From: Gibbula magus
Lineage: Eukaryota; Mollusca; Gastropoda; Trochida; Trochidae
DNA length: 64,000 nucleotides
Direction: 5' to 3'
NCBI GenBank assembly: GCA_936450465.1
Contig: OW388297.1
Coordinates: 30,088,387-30,152,386, forward strand
Shown: piece by piece, positions 43,036-54,850 of the stretch
Position numbering within the stretch: the stretch's first letter is position 1
How the letters are laid out: every line of letters begins with the position of its first letter
Program-made: the position numbers and the translations under genes
The notes under the pieces: generated by a model
The model's database searches: none
What the model was told of the DNA's origin: nothing
The model's input: only the letters and a program-made list of their open reading frames with translations

Positions 43036-43673
43036 TGTTTCGATGAAATAAAAAGTCCTTCTGATTTCAATCGTTTATTCCCTGGTTCTCAGTTGAAAGT
43101 TCAGTCTCTAAATAAGTTCCATTAAAGTTCATAATTTTCCTTTTAAGTCCTAACACAGGCAAACAGCTTAACTGAAACAAAGTAAAAAATGATTTTGAGT
43201 TAAATTACTCCTAAAACATCAAAATAAAGCAGTAAAAATTAAACCTACTAGAAAGCAATGGATTAGTAGAAGCATGTGAGAAAATTACAATTATAAGTTC
43301 CAAAATTTACTTTATGTAAGGCTTATTCAAGATGGAAAGATTTACAAAACAATTTGAAATACTAAAAACCAATTCTCACCATTATTTTTTGGGCATTAGG
43401 TCTCAACACATGGAGTGTTGACTGCATGCTGCTTCAAGCATGGTCAGAAAAGTAAAACAGTTAAGAGTTATCCGCCCTTTGATAATAACTAGAAAAAAGC
43501 CGAGTAGGAAATACTTGTGATACCGGTTCAAACCCCGGTGTGGAAAGGACACTTTTTGAATTATAAATTTTGTGAAATAAAATATTTTAGAAAACAAATT
43601 ACTGAAAGAAAGCTAAAAACAAAATTTACCAAAAAGAAAATACAAAAAACAAAAATATACTTTGGCCATTACA
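43036..43673 (-). repeat. BEL/Pao 3' LTR
   Basis: 638 bp, the downstream LTR for the minus-strand element. Same sequence by eye as 49760-50397. It contains 'gataccggttcaaaccccgg', which looks like a tRNA T-arm but is not part of a recognisable tRNA. Confidence 0.95.
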
Positions 43674-43907
43674 TACCGGCCCACAAATTGGGAACATGGT
43701 GTGAAACAATTTCCCCTAAATAATAAGAAAATGGTCAAAGTTACATGAAATTTTTGACACAAAATGAAATAACTCTCTGTAAACTGATCCGTGAGGAGAA
43801 TATATAAAGTGAAACACAAATTAAAGTTCAAGAATAATCTCCAGTCTTCTTCCTGAAATAAATGTTGCACAGTCTCTTAACAAATTCCATATTCTTAGGT
43901 GTCCGGT
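43674..43907 (-). other. BEL/Pao 3' untranslated internal region
   Basis: 234 bases between the stop codon and the 3' LTR. In element orientation it ends 'tttgtgggccggta', a short purine-biased stretch that could serve as a weak polypurine tract. No ORF. Confidence 0.6.
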
Positions 43908-46900
43908 TTACAGGTCATCTGCTTCAAGCAAGGTACACAGTTTAGTAATGGGGCGAAGCACCGTCCCATTCTTCGTCTTCACTTCTGCAATCCGAACCAT
44001 CCCCTTCTTGTCACACCTAACGCTGATTACCCTTCCAAGCGCCCAAGCATGACGGGGTTGGTTGTCAACTACAAGCACGATATCTCCAGTACTTGTATTT
44101 CTAAGTGTCCTAAACCACTTTTGTCTCTCTTGTAGGAGCGGAAGGTATTCCCGCACCCATCTTTTCCAAAACTGGTCAGCTAAATATTGTACTTGCCGCC
44201 AGCGGTTTCTCAGCACATTGTCATCTTCGCAGAACTGCCCAGGGGGACTTTGACACATTTCACTTTTGTGCAGGAGCAGAAGATGGTTAGGCGTTAGAGC
44301 GCCTAGGTCACTGGGATGGTCAGAGTTCCTTGTGATAGGTCGTCCGTTGAGTATTGACTCAATTTCACAGAACAGTGTCGTTAGACACTCATCGTCAAGG
44401 CGATTTATTTGCTGATCCATCAGCGAGAACAGGATTTTCCTGATTGATCGGATTATCCTTTCCCAAATTCCTCCATGATGTGAGGCATATGGAGGGTTGA
44501 ATTTCCATTCAATGTTCTCTTGAAGCAAGGTTTTCTGAATTTTTGACTGGTTCCAATCTTCAATTGCTTCTCTCATCACTCTCTCAGCCCCAACCAGATT
44601 CGTTCCATTGTCTGACAGAATTACCTTTGCTGGACCTCTTCTAGCTATGAAACGCCGGATCGCATTAATGCAGGAGTCCGTGTCTAGCGAATGAGCGATT
44701 TCTAAGTGAACGGCACGGCTGGTAAGGCATGTGAAGATTACACCGTACCGTTTTACGGCTGCCCGTCCTCGCTTTACTTGGAATGGTCCGAAGTAATCCA
44801 TACCTACTTTGGTGAATGGTGGATCTCCTGGGATGAGGCGGTCAGTAGGTAGGTCAGCCATCTTCTGGATCTGGGTCGCAGCCTTGTACTTCCGGCACAG
44901 GACACACCTTGACGTGATGCTCTTTACTAGTGAAGAGGCACCTGGAATCCAGTAGCTCTGCCTCAGAGTAGCTAACATTGCTGTCTTCCCAGAGTGACCT
45001 GTAGATTTGTGGATGGATTTTAGTATCAATAATGCTAGTGGAGACCTTTTCGGGATAATCACAGGATGTTTGGCGTCGTATTGCAGTTGAGCTCTGTTTA
45101 GTCTGCCGCCAACACGTAGAATACCTTCTTCAAAGGCTGGATCCAGCTTGCACAAGGTGCTATACTTTGGCATAGATTTTCTTCCAGTATTGCTTGATTT
45201 CTTCTGACTCAAACGAGTAATCTCTTCTCCATAAGCTTGTCTTTGTGCAAAGTTTATGAGTGACATTTCTGCTTCTTTCAGGATGTCCTTTGACATTTTC
45301 TGTCCCAGTTTCTCAATCTTGCTCTCATTTCTAATGTTTATCTGGTTTCTCAAGTAGTTTCTGACAATGATGAAGTAGGCTGCAGCCCTCTTCAACTTGT
45401 ACCAATCTGAAAAGTGTGTCAGGAGCTTGTTCATAGTTTGTTTTTCTGAGTTGGTCTTCATTACAAAGTAAACTCGAGGTTTCTTGATTTCTGGATCTTC
45501 GTCAGGTATCTCAGTGTGAGTTTCTTCTTTCGGCCACAGGTTTTCTGGTTGCCATAGAAATGCTGGTCCTTTTGTCCATCTCTCACTTGATAGAAATTTA
45601 CTCATAGTTGCTCCCCTTGATGCTAAATCTGCTGGGTTGAGCTTTGTGTTGACAAAGCGCCATTGTTCTGGGTTTGAAGCTTCTCTGATAGTGGTGATTC
45701 TGTTAGCTACAAATGTGTGGAAGCGTGAAGTCTCATTCCTAATGTACCGGATGACCGACATGCTGTCTGTCCAAAACACTGTCTTTGTAATGGTGTACTG
45801 AAGATCATGCTCTATAAGCTTGCTCATCCGCGCAGCTGTCGTAGCGGCTGTCAGTTCCATCCTTGGCACTGTCACCTTTGTTAATGGAGCAACCCTTGAC
45901 TTGGCCATGATGAAAGAGCAATGTACTTCATTCCGTTCATTCTCAAGACGTAGGTACGCGACAACTCCATACCCGACATCACTCGCGTCAGAAAAAAGAT
46001 GAACATGGCAATTGGTGATGGCTCCAAAGTTCTGTGGCTTGTAGCAGCGGTCGATGTTTAGTCTCTCCATAAGGGGCAAGTCATTCAACCATCTTTCCCA
46101 CTTTGCCAATAGTTGATCTGGAATCGGTTCATCCCAAGATAGTTTTTCTTTACAAAGTGCTTGCAGGAGCTGTTTGGCAGGAAGGATGACAGGAGCTGCA
46201 AATCCTAGAGGGTCATAGACACTGCTGGTTACTGAGAGGATCCCTCTCTTGGTCTGTGAGTGATCTTTCAGCTTAATCTTAAAACTGAGCTTGTCGTCTT
46301 CCATGATCCAGTACGTGCCTAGCGCACGCTCGCACGGCAAATCGTCATGTTCTAAGTCTAGACTCTTCATGTGACTTGATCTGTTCTCTGCTGGGATAGA
46401 GTCAATGACCTTGCGGCTATTGCTGACCCATTTGGCAATGTGAAATCCACCTTGGCTACACAGTTTTGTGATTTCTTTAACCTGGTCTATGGCTGAAGCA
46501 TCTGATTCAGTGGAGGAAAGGCAGTCATCAACATAGAAGTTGTTGTCGATCATGCTGGTGATGTTGGACTCAAACTTATCTTGATTGTCTTTAGCTGTTT
46601 TCCTTAAGGCAAAACTTGCACAACTGGAGGAGGAGACTGTGCCAAATAGGTGAACTCTCATTCTATAGACTTCTGGTCTCTGACTGTAGTCACCGTTTTT
46701 CCACCAATAGAACCTCTGGAAATCTTTATCTTCCCTATGGACGTTTACTTGGTAGTACATAGCTTCCACATCACCAGTAATAGCAACTGGACCTTGACGA
46801 AATCTGATCAGGACACCCGTTAGGTTATTTGTCAGGTCTGGACCTTGGAGTAGGACATCGTTCAGTGAGACACCTTGATACTTAGCTGCGCAATCGAAAA

Positions 46901-49736
46901 CCACTCGGATTTTGTCTGGTTTACGTGGGTGGTATACCCCATGATGAGGTATGAACCAAGTCTTTCCTTTTGGGCCTTGCAATTCTCCCTCAGGGATTTT
47001 CTCAGCATAGCCTTTGTCTATGACGTTTTTCATGAACACACTGTAGTCTCTATAGAATTGGAAATTCTTTTCAAATTTCTTTCTCAAACTGTTCAGTCTT
47101 TTCAGGGCATAGTCATGATTGTCTGGCATCTCAGTGTTCTCATTTCTAAAAGGGAGTTTAATATGGTAATGACCATCTTTCATCTCAACGGAGCTTTCAA
47201 CTTTCTTCAGGAATAGTTTGTCTTCTTGTGACATCTCCTTTCTGTCTTCCACACCTTTCTCTGGAAACTCAATGTTCATGCTTTGTCTCACAAGTTGATC
47301 AAGCTCTCTCATTGTCTCTGCTTCCTTTATCTTGATCACGTCTGTTCTCATAACTGTCAGTCCACAACTTCCATGTTCACTTTGTGGATTTCTGACAACA
47401 TTCCATAAGATCCAGCCAAGGCGGGTCTTTGTAGCATGAGGTGTGCCTTGTTCTCCGGTGCAGACTTGAAGAGGTGTGTAGGCGTCTGGGACGTTATTTC
47501 CGATAAGCAGCTCTATGCCACAGTCAAGTTGTGGAATGTCAATATCTCTCAGATGTGAGTGTTGTGATACATCAGCTGAAGTAGGAATGTGTGATTTCGA
47601 AACTGGAAGGCTGTCCTTTGCATAAAGTGGTGGAAGCTGAACTTCATACTCGAGATCTAAGTTGCTTACTTGCAGGCCACGAACGACGCTTGTGTCCATA
47701 GTGTGAGGAGATCCCATAGTTTCTATTGTTATTTTCATAGGTTTTCCATGACATCCTAGTTTTTCCATAAGGGAGGTGGAACAGAACGATATGCTACTAC
47801 CCGGGTCTAAGAAAGCATATGTGTCCACTGTGGTGATGCCGTCTCTCATTCTCACCTTGACTGGTATGATCGCCATCGTTGTGTCACACTCGTCAACGGC
47901 TGATGACATGTTGGAGATTCCAGGCCTTACCCATCCAGTCTCTTTCTTTGCTGTTTGCTGTTCTCTTTTCATGTGAAGTATTGTCTGATGACGAAAACCA
48001 CACATACGGCATTTGGTTTCTTCATTGCATTCAGAGCTAATGTGTCCATAGCCAAGGCATCTGAAACATATCCCCTTTGATCTGAGGAATTCAATCTTGT
48101 CCATGTGCTGTAGCGACATGATTTTCTCACAATCTTGAAGGTGATGTGTACCATTGCAAAAGGCGCATTGCAATTTCTTTGGAAACTGTTTCTCATTGTT
48201 ATGATTCAGGGTGGGCTTTGCTGCAGGATTCTTTGAGAAGTTTGGTTGGATTCTTTTCTCATTTCTTGGACTTGCAATTCCTGTGGCATTGCTGGTCTTG
48301 GCTCTGTTGGTGACGGAGAATCTTGTTTTATTCGTGTTATAATCTGGCTTCATTGCTTCACGTCCATAAATAGGATCGTTAACCTTTCTTGCCTCTCTTT
48401 TCACAAATTCAACAAGTTTACTGAATGCTATGGTCTCATGATGGGTACGGCATTTCAAAACTTCATTCCTCCACTTGTCATGTAGGTAGAAGGGCAGCTT
48501 GGCAACTAATTTCCTTATGTTGTCTGGGTACTCCAATACTTTTACAGCTTGGATGCTCGCTACTGCATGCTGACATTCACAAAGAAAGATAGCATAATGG
48601 TCTAGTGCTTTCGAGTCGTCTGGTCTTAGGTTGGGCCAGTTCAATGCTCTTTTAATGAATGACTGTGCTATAACTTGGTCATCTCCATACCTCTCTTCTA
48701 GTTCTTGGAGAGCAGTTTGATAGCCAGTTTCGGAGTCTAGGTAGCTATAACCAGATACTATTTGATTAGCCTCGCCTGTGGTGAACTGTTCCAGATAGTT
48801 AAGGCGTTCATCATCTGTTTCTGTGTTAGCAATAATCTTTACTCTGAACTGACGCATGAATTTTGTATACTCAGTGGGATTTCCTGCGAACTTCTTGATC
48901 TCTGGCACTGGTTTCCTTAGTTGCCGCACAACGGCCTCTACTCTGTCAGGGGGCTGTAAGTCCCTCGGTGGTCTCCTTCGTCTGTCAAAAAAATCTTCAT
49001 CCTCCTGGACAGGATCATTTCTTGCTGGAAGTGGAGTGGAGCTGTATGGTTGCTCTTCAAAACTGATTGGAGCTTTTCTCTGTACAGGTGGAGTGGGACT
49101 AATGGGCTGTTCTCCATCAAACTCATCAATAGCTTGTAAGCGGGCTTCTGAAATCCTCAAAAGAGTGTCAAGTTCAAACTCATCTTCCTTCATTTTCAAC
49201 TCTAATTTCTCAAACTCTATCCTTCGTTTATTCTGTAGGGCCTGTCGTTTTGCACTTAATTCTGCTCTTGTTTGTTTCTCCCTGAGACGAGCAGATGAGG
49301 CTGTACTGGACTTGAATGATCCCAGATCAGATTCATTGGCCACACTTCTGGTAGTCAAAAGTTCATCCCTCTGAATCTTCAGCTGGCTTTCGTGTTCTAA
49401 GAAGAATTTATCTATGTTGAATTTCATTACTCTTAATTCTTTATCTTGGGCTTCACCCTCTCTCTCGAAATGTTCAATGTCAATTTGGTTCTCAAGCAAG
49501 CCAACAAGCTCTAAGCGAAGTTGAAATAATTCATCATAACTGTCCAACCATTCCTTATACATTGACCTAACATTCTCTATTACAGTTCTGTCAATGAGGC
49601 TGCTCTCAATCATCTCACTTATCTGGTCAAACTTCTTTCTCAAGCTCCTAAATATGCTGCTTATTTTCTTCTGTCTAATGTCAACATAATACACTTGACC
49701 TTTCTCAGTTGGTTTCCTAATTCTTCTTTCACTCAT
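43908..49736 (-). CDS. BEL/Pao Gag-Pol polyprotein, full length
   Basis: A single 1942-residue reading frame encodes all replication and integration functions of the element. An N-terminal coiled-coil-rich gag region (about 20-200) is followed by a conserved gag core (about 280-470) and Cys/His knuckles (CAFC...H, CFRCLGYGHISSEC, CRMC...H; about 520-590). An aspartic protease with DPGSS in place of DSG lies at about 641. RT has the motif A Asp in ITGDVEAMYY (about 990) and YVDD (about 1069). RNase H has FSDASD (about 1247), MELTAA and WTDS (about 1324). The integrase zinc finger HKSTGHSG...CVLC (about 1577-1611) is followed by the DDE core with MDYFG (about 1645), LSDNG (about 1708) and HGGIWER (about 1757), and a C-terminal BEL-type domain. 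The start ATG lies 23 bases inside the 5' LTR. I see no stop, shift or missing catalytic residue. Confidence 0.95.
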   Translation of the reverse strand: MSERRIRKPTEKGQVYYVDIRQKKISSIFRSLRKKFDQISEMIESSLIDRTVIENVRSMYKEWLDSYDELFQLRLELVGLLENQIDIEHFEREGEAQDKELRVMKFNIDKFFLEHESQLKIQRDELLTTRSVANESDLGSFKSSTASSARLREKQTRAELSAKRQALQNKRRIEFEKLELKMKEDEFELDTLLRISEARLQAIDEFDGEQPISPTPPVQRKAPISFEEQPYSSTPLPARNDPVQEDEDFFDRRRRPPRDLQPPDRVEAVVRQLRKPVPEIKKFAGNPTEYTKFMRQFRVKIIANTETDDERLNYLEQFTTGEANQIVSGYSYLDSETGYQTALQELEERYGDDQVIAQSFIKRALNWPNLRPDDSKALDHYAIFLCECQHAVASIQAVKVLEYPDNIRKLVAKLPFYLHDKWRNEVLKCRTHHETIAFSKLVEFVKREARKVNDPIYGREAMKPDYNTNKTRFSVTNRAKTSNATGIASPRNEKRIQPNFSKNPAAKPTLNHNNEKQFPKKLQCAFCNGTHHLQDCEKIMSLQHMDKIEFLRSKGICFRCLGYGHISSECNEETKCRMCGFRHQTILHMKREQQTAKKETGWVRPGISNMSSAVDECDTTMAIIPVKVRMRDGITTVDTYAFLDPGSSISFCSTSLMEKLGCHGKPMKITIETMGSPHTMDTSVVRGLQVSNLDLEYEVQLPPLYAKDSLPVSKSHIPTSADVSQHSHLRDIDIPQLDCGIELLIGNNVPDAYTPLQVCTGEQGTPHATKTRLGWILWNVVRNPQSEHGSCGLTVMRTDVIKIKEAETMRELDQLVRQSMNIEFPEKGVEDRKEMSQEDKLFLKKVESSVEMKDGHYHIKLPFRNENTEMPDNHDYALKRLNSLRKKFEKNFQFYRDYSVFMKNVIDKGYAEKIPEGELQGPKGKTWFIPHHGVYHPRKPDKIRVVFDCAAKYQGVSLNDVLLQGPDLTNNLTGVLIRFRQGPVAITGDVEAMYYQVNVHREDKDFQRFYWWKNGDYSQRPEVYRMRVHLFGTVSSSSCASFALRKTAKDNQDKFESNITSMIDNNFYVDDCLSSTESDASAIDQVKEITKLCSQGGFHIAKWVSNSRKVIDSIPAENRSSHMKSLDLEHDDLPCERALGTYWIMEDDKLSFKIKLKDHSQTKRGILSVTSSVYDPLGFAAPVILPAKQLLQALCKEKLSWDEPIPDQLLAKWERWLNDLPLMERLNIDRCYKPQNFGAITNCHVHLFSDASDVGYGVVAYLRLENERNEVHCSFIMAKSRVAPLTKVTVPRMELTAATTAARMSKLIEHDLQYTITKTVFWTDSMSVIRYIRNETSRFHTFVANRITTIREASNPEQWRFVNTKLNPADLASRGATMSKFLSSERWTKGPAFLWQPENLWPKEETHTEIPDEDPEIKKPRVYFVMKTNSEKQTMNKLLTHFSDWYKLKRAAAYFIIVRNYLRNQINIRNESKIEKLGQKMSKDILKEAEMSLINFAQRQAYGEEITRLSQKKSSNTGRKSMPKYSTLCKLDPAFEEGILRVGGRLNRAQLQYDAKHPVIIPKRSPLALLILKSIHKSTGHSGKTAMLATLRQSYWIPGASSLVKSITSRCVLCRKYKAATQIQKMADLPTDRLIPGDPPFTKVGMDYFGPFQVKRGRAAVKRYGVIFTCLTSRAVHLEIAHSLDTDSCINAIRRFIARRGPAKVILSDNGTNLVGAERVMREAIEDWNQSKIQKTLLQENIEWKFNPPYASHHGGIWERIIRSIRKILFSLMDQQINRLDDECLTTLFCEIESILNGRPITRNSDHPSDLGALTPNHLLLLHKSEMCQSPPGQFCEDDNVLRNRWRQVQYLADQFWKRWVREYLPLLQERQKWFRTLRNTSTGDIVLVVDNQPRHAWALGRVISVRCDKKGMVRIAEVKTKNGTVLRPITKLCTLLEADDL

Positions 49737-49759
49737 CTTGTCCCAAATAATGTTAATGC

Positions 49760-50397
49760 TGTTTCGATGAAATAAAAAGTCCTTCTGATTTCAATCGTTT
49801 ATTCCCTGGTTCTCAGTTGAAAGTTCAGTCTCTAAATAAGTTCCATTAAAGTTCATAATTTTCCTTTTAAGTCCTAACACAGGCAAACAGCTTAACTGAA
49901 ACAAAGTAAAAAATGATTTTGAGTTAAATTACTCCTAAAACATCAAAATAAAGCAGTAAAAATTAAACCTACTAGAAAGCAATGGATTAGTAGAAGCATG
50001 TGAGAAAATTACAATTATAAGTTCCAAAATTTACTTTATGTAAGGCTTATTCAAGATGGAAAGATTTACAAAACAATTTGAAATACTAAAAACCAATTCT
50101 CACCATTATTTTTTGGGCATTAGGTCTCAACACATGGAGTGTTGACTGCATGCTGCTTCAAGCATGGTCAGAAAAGTAAAACAGTTAAGAGTTATCCGCC
50201 CTTTGATAATAACTAGAAAAAAGCCGAGTAGGAAATACTTGTGATACCGGTTCAAACCCCGGTGTGGAAAGGACACTTTTTGAATTATAAATTTTGTGAA
50301 ATAAAATATTTTAGAAAACAAATTACTGAAAGAAAGCTAAAAACAAAATTTACCAAAAAGAAAATACAAAAAACAAAAATATACTTTGGCCATTACA
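49760..50397 (-). repeat. BEL/Pao 5' LTR
   Basis: 638 bp upstream of the polyprotein on the minus strand. It should carry the element's promoter, but no core promoter motif could be assigned with confidence. Same sequence as the 3' LTR by eye, followed outward by TATAT. Confidence 0.95.
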
Positions 50398-50439
50398 TAT
50401 ATTGTACAGTCTAGCAGACAGAATTCCTCTCCCAGGACT

Positions 50440-50640
50440 CTTCTTTGGCACTGGAGTAACGACCGTTCTTTCCACTTGTGGAAAGGCGTTCTTTTGGCGT
50501 GGAAAGAGGCATCTTTCCAATCTTTCCATCCGTGGAAAGAGGCATCTTTCCACGTCTTTCCAAAGACGGAAAGAACGACCTTTCCAAACCCCCTTTGGAA
50601 ATATAGGCCAAAAGGCGGTCTTTCCACAGCTAATGAGATT
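50440..50640. repeat. Foldback rich in GTGGAAAG / CTTTCCAC
   Basis: More than ten TTTCCA or TGGAAA words alternate in orientation ('ctttccacttgtggaaagg', 'ggaaagaggcatctttccac', 'tttccaaagacggaaag'), forming nested short hairpins. A second patch with the same words is at 61375-61500. Probably a foldback MITE; ends not resolved. Confidence 0.65.
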
Positions 50641-51550
50641 ATGGAGTTATGTCCCCTTGTCAAGCGCTACCTGTCAACAATATATATAGAAATATCGTTT
50701 ATGACTAGATTGTCTTTGATTTATGTACCATATTAAATATCATTTTTGATTTAGGAAATTTTTAGACTTTGATAATTATTTTGACATTAAAAGAATAAGT
50801 TGCTAAATATATTTTTGTTTTCATTATTTTGACTTAATTAAACATTATTTGTAAACTAAATTCAAACTTTGATCTTAGATGTACATGTATTCTAACAAGA
50901 AAGTGACTTTAAAATAAAATGAGACAGCATAATATGTTGACTTTGTTAAAAGGATGAAAATAATGAAAATATTTGTTCATATATTTTGATAACCAAAATG
51001 ATCTTGTTGAAAAGTAAATGTTATATTTAAGTTTTAAAACATAAAGATGTACAAGGTTTTGACAATAATTAGATAAAATTTATTTTATTTTTAATTAAAA
51101 AAACCCATTTTGGTTGAATGATTTTAAAAAAAATTCATTTAATCCGTAAGTATGACTTTAATTGGAATGTAATCAGTCTCCAGAAACAGGCTTTCTAGAA
51201 CTTTTTTACAAATCCTACTTTAGGTGGAAAAACTTAATGTAAAATGTACTGGAGGTTAGTTGTTCTGGAAATTCTTCTTGATAAGCATTTTTAATTTATG
51301 CTGTCCAACTACCCTATGCCGCAGACATCCCTGATTATGCACCTTGCGACCTGTTAATATAGGATTAATTACAACATGGATAACCTTCATGATACCAAAA
51401 CAATTGAACATTGATACATTGAACTATCTATTTCTTCCTGTCATTAATGCAGTTTGCTTACTTAGTTTTTTTGTAGTTCGAGCAAGAATATATTATGTAG
51501 TTCAATGTCACTAACGCTCATATACTGAAACTGGGTCTCTAAGTCGATAC
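50641..51550. other. AT-rich, nothing recognised
   Basis: Very AT-rich sequence without ORFs over 60 codons or recognisable repeats. Confidence 0.45.
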
Positions 51551-52160
51551 TATTTCATGTTAAAGGGACATAATCATGTTGGTGAAGTCACATATATATA
51601 TATCCAGTGGTATAATTTGTGTTATTTAATTGTTATTTGATATCAACTTTAACCGAAAATAGCCAGTTTACGGTCAGTCAGTTGATTATAGCGAACATAC
51701 AACCGTCGTGGTTATGATCGAAAACCGGACAATGAACCTTGGCACGCTGCAGCAATGAAGTCAAACGTAATTTTGGAAACTTTCATAAAGTTGATAGGAA
51801 GACAGTTTGCTTCTATAGCCTTTAATAGGTCTTGTAACGAGTAAATTCGTGCAATAGAGCCATAATTGTCGGCTACTACACATGTATGAAACTGTTTTTG
51901 GTTTTTAGTTTTTATTTATATATTTATTATACTAAGCATTTGGGGTTAAGAATGAAAGTCGATTAAGAAGATATAACTTACAGCAGCACCTATTGTTATA
52001 TGTACATTTTAGAACCAAACAAAATATCATGCAAAAACTGATCAAGCAGCTTTAAAAGAATAGGTTTGCATATGACCAAAGAATCACGGATGTGTTCAAA
52101 GATAAAACCAATAACCATCCCGGCATGATGTCATCATAAGAAAACATAACTATGTATACT
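51551..52160. mobile_element. Diverged relative of TTAA MITE Y
   Basis: The piece 'gatcgaaaaccggacaatg' with 'gaagtcaaacgtaatttt' (51716-51775) is the reverse complement, with differences, of the interior of MITE Y (12750-12810). A TTAA with 'agggacataatcatgttgg' at 51559 may be one tip. The other end is not clear. Confidence 0.4.
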
Positions 52161-54530
52161 GTTATCACTATGATCATGTCTTAACACTACATGATCCTAC
52201 AGGGTGAGAAAAATACTCCCCGACGTAATGTGCTCATCTTTTAAATGAAACTAATCACTGAAAGAAGAGAGGAGGCTGACAAATTGTTTATTCCACTCCT
52301 TGATATCATTAGCTAACCAGTAATTAATCAGTTAAAAAGTAGGTCCTTCATATATAATGATTGACTAACGATGGAACGAAAGAGAAACTGAATGAGAGAT
52401 TGGCATGTTCATTCATATCATCTAATTTATATCCAGAAAACTGTGAATGCTCACCTAGAGCGCTTTTCAACAACATTGAGTACATTAAATGAATACACAC
52501 AAGATATCGAGATTAATTGGAGGTTTTGTTTCATGAGAGCAAATTACCCTATTTGGATGTTCTTTCTGATGTGATAATGGCCGATTTTCAAATTAGTCAG
52601 TGTATGCTTTATCCAAGCAGTAGTGATCTAAATTATCATAAATTTGATAGACCTATCCCGAAAGCTCATCTTATTCATTCGCTCGGAATCACAAAAATAC
52701 ATAACTTAACAACTGTGAGTTACAGTAAGAACTAGGGCAAAGTATGTTCTGTCATATTGATGATTAACCCATCTCACAGTCGGTTTATTGCTCCACCACT
52801 GCTTCTTAACTTGCAGTTTCGATATCAATTAAGATCAATCACGGGTAGATTTTAAAAACATGTCTAAGTGTTTATCATGGGACTGAGTTTTACATTTACA
52901 TTATCAATGACATTAGAATGTTCACTAAACCTGTTATTTAGCCATTGTATTTATAGGCGGGGTAATATCGGTTTCCTCACCATTAACCATTTCGTTTTTA
53001 CTCAAAGTTATGTATAAACCATCGTATTAACCATATGTACATTTCAAAGGAGAAATGTTTCAAAGAGTGTGTACATTTCTTTGATTGGCATTCTAGAAGT
53101 TGGGGTGACGAAGAAGAGAGAAACGATCATGTACATTAGCATATGTTTGTTATGTCAAAGTTGTTCTCAACTGTTCAGATCGACATTCACAGCAATGAGA
53201 AACTTGCAGTCATACGTCATATGCTTCATATGCTGTCTGACATTTACGTTTTCCTATGTTATCCCTCTATTATAACGTCGTGTCCCTCCTAATGAATTAC
53301 GTAATGGTTTCATCAAAGACGGCCGATTTTCACAGATATCACGCTTCAAAGTATTTCAAGGGTCAATGTGCGTGCTTATGTACGCTCGTAGGCACGCATA
53401 ACATAGGCTGCATAAAAAATCCACTTTCAGAACAAACAGAGCATGAAGGCATTCATTCCAACAAACATTGTTGTTTTAAAACAGTTACGTGTATAGGTAA
53501 AGATCTGTCTGCCTGTTTCCACGATCTTTCATCCGGTTATTTTGATATGATTTATTATTTTTACAGTCTTATATTTAATGAACAGAAGAAATTCTAACTT
53601 ATATTTATGAGTTAAACAATATATCATAGGCCGATAGACTCCTTACAACTATCACACGACTTACTCTTATGAAAGTGTATACTTTTGAATATGAATGATT
53701 AATGATAAAAAAACAACACATGTTGTTTAAGTGTATTGAATGAACATACTAATACGTGTTGGTTCACCTGTTCTTTTTTTTTAAGATTGTATGCGGAAGA
53801 GTTTCTGCCATAATACAAATTAAATTTTGATTGTTATGTCGCAAGCTTAAGCAAAAATGAGTGATTATCATGACAATAATTCTGTCAATTTGTTACATTA
53901 TAAACATCTGTATTTTATTATGCAATGACTCTTTTTGTCAATCTCATTTTTGGTAAACTTCGCTGACGGTGGTTAGCCAGGGATTATATAATCAGATGGA
54001 GTCCCTGGCTATACCTGTTAAACGCTGCGTTCCGGTCGGTGTTATGTAACATGTGTATTCGCTCTTAAACAAGTCTTCCTGGTGGACTGTAACACTTGAC
54101 TCGGTTATCTTGTACTGCAGCTACATTGAACTATCTATCAACAATCGCTATATACACTTTCATATCGGTATTTAAATCTAACAGTTATGATGACAAAGAG
54201 GTACCAGTATGTGCATTTGCTTCAATTTGATGCTGTATATGCCTATAAACGATAAACGTATCATTATCTGTCGAAACAACATTTTAATGTAATATTGTAA
54301 ACTTGCAATGACTTTAACATGTTATAGAGTTGAACGGATATTACTATTTTCTTTACTACAAATAATTACATTATAAAATTAAAAATTAAGACAGTATAGA
54401 CTTAGATAAAAGGTCACAGTTGTATAAGCAATGATACTATAAGGTATTTATGGAAGTTTAACATGTATTACTACAAATCATAAAATCCAAATAAAACATA
54501 AAATAAGCACACATCATTTCACCATAGACC
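52161..54530. other. AT-rich, no gene recognised
   Basis: Several ORFs of 60-113 codons (e.g. 53256-53597 plus) have no motif, no clear splice context and no similarity to anything I recognise. No repeat copy was found within the window. This may be ordinary intergenic or intronic sequence. Confidence 0.45.
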
Positions 54531-54850
54531 CATGTTTCTGTTTAGCACAGTTTGGATGGGGTGATTTTTCATATTAGTTCTGCTCAAATAAATTCATAGA
54601 AGGCGATTTATATAAACATGTTCATTATTGCAGACTGGAATACCTACGCTAGATATATAAATATTACATTTCCCTCTAGTTATGTCACTTCTTTGTGTAC
54701 GTGTATGTGTATTAGTATTTAAAGATAACCCTCTCATCAGAGTTGACGAATACACCCACAGCTAGTAGCGAATACACGCAATTCCTCGCCCCAACAAGCC
54801 TAGCTTAATTGCGGGTCATAAACCAGGGGAGAAATTATGCGTTATACATT
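54531..54850. repeat. Dispersed repeat, copy 1
   Basis: 'atgtgtattagtatttaaag ... ctcatcagagttgacgaatacac ... attgcgggtcataaa' parallels 56410-56550. Its extent and class are unknown. It lacks coding sequence. Confidence 0.45.

Larger units (their letters stand above)
43036..50397 (-). mobile_element. Intact BEL/Pao LTR retrotransposon
   Basis: Two 638-bp LTRs flank a single 1942-codon ORF on the minus strand. The LTRs read TGTAATGG...CGAAACA in element orientation (TG...CA) and appear identical by eye. A 5-bp direct repeat TATAT lies at 43031-43035 and 50398-50402, the usual BEL/Pao target duplication size. Only 23 bases separate the 5' LTR from the start codon. A TGGGACAAG there is a possible but unusual primer-binding site, and no strong polypurine tract is obvious before the 3' LTR. 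No env-like ORF is present. Matching LTRs, an uninterrupted ORF and a clean target duplication indicate recent insertion. Confidence 0.95.

Noticed and set aside
43520..43545. tRNA gene suggested by 'ggttcaaaccccgg' in the BEL LTR
   Set aside because: Only a T-arm-like word; no acceptor stem, D-arm or anticodon arm could be built around it.
48856..49374. 172-codon plus-strand ORF across the BEL gag region
   Set aside because: Ser/Leu-rich antisense shadow of a coiled-coil coding region.
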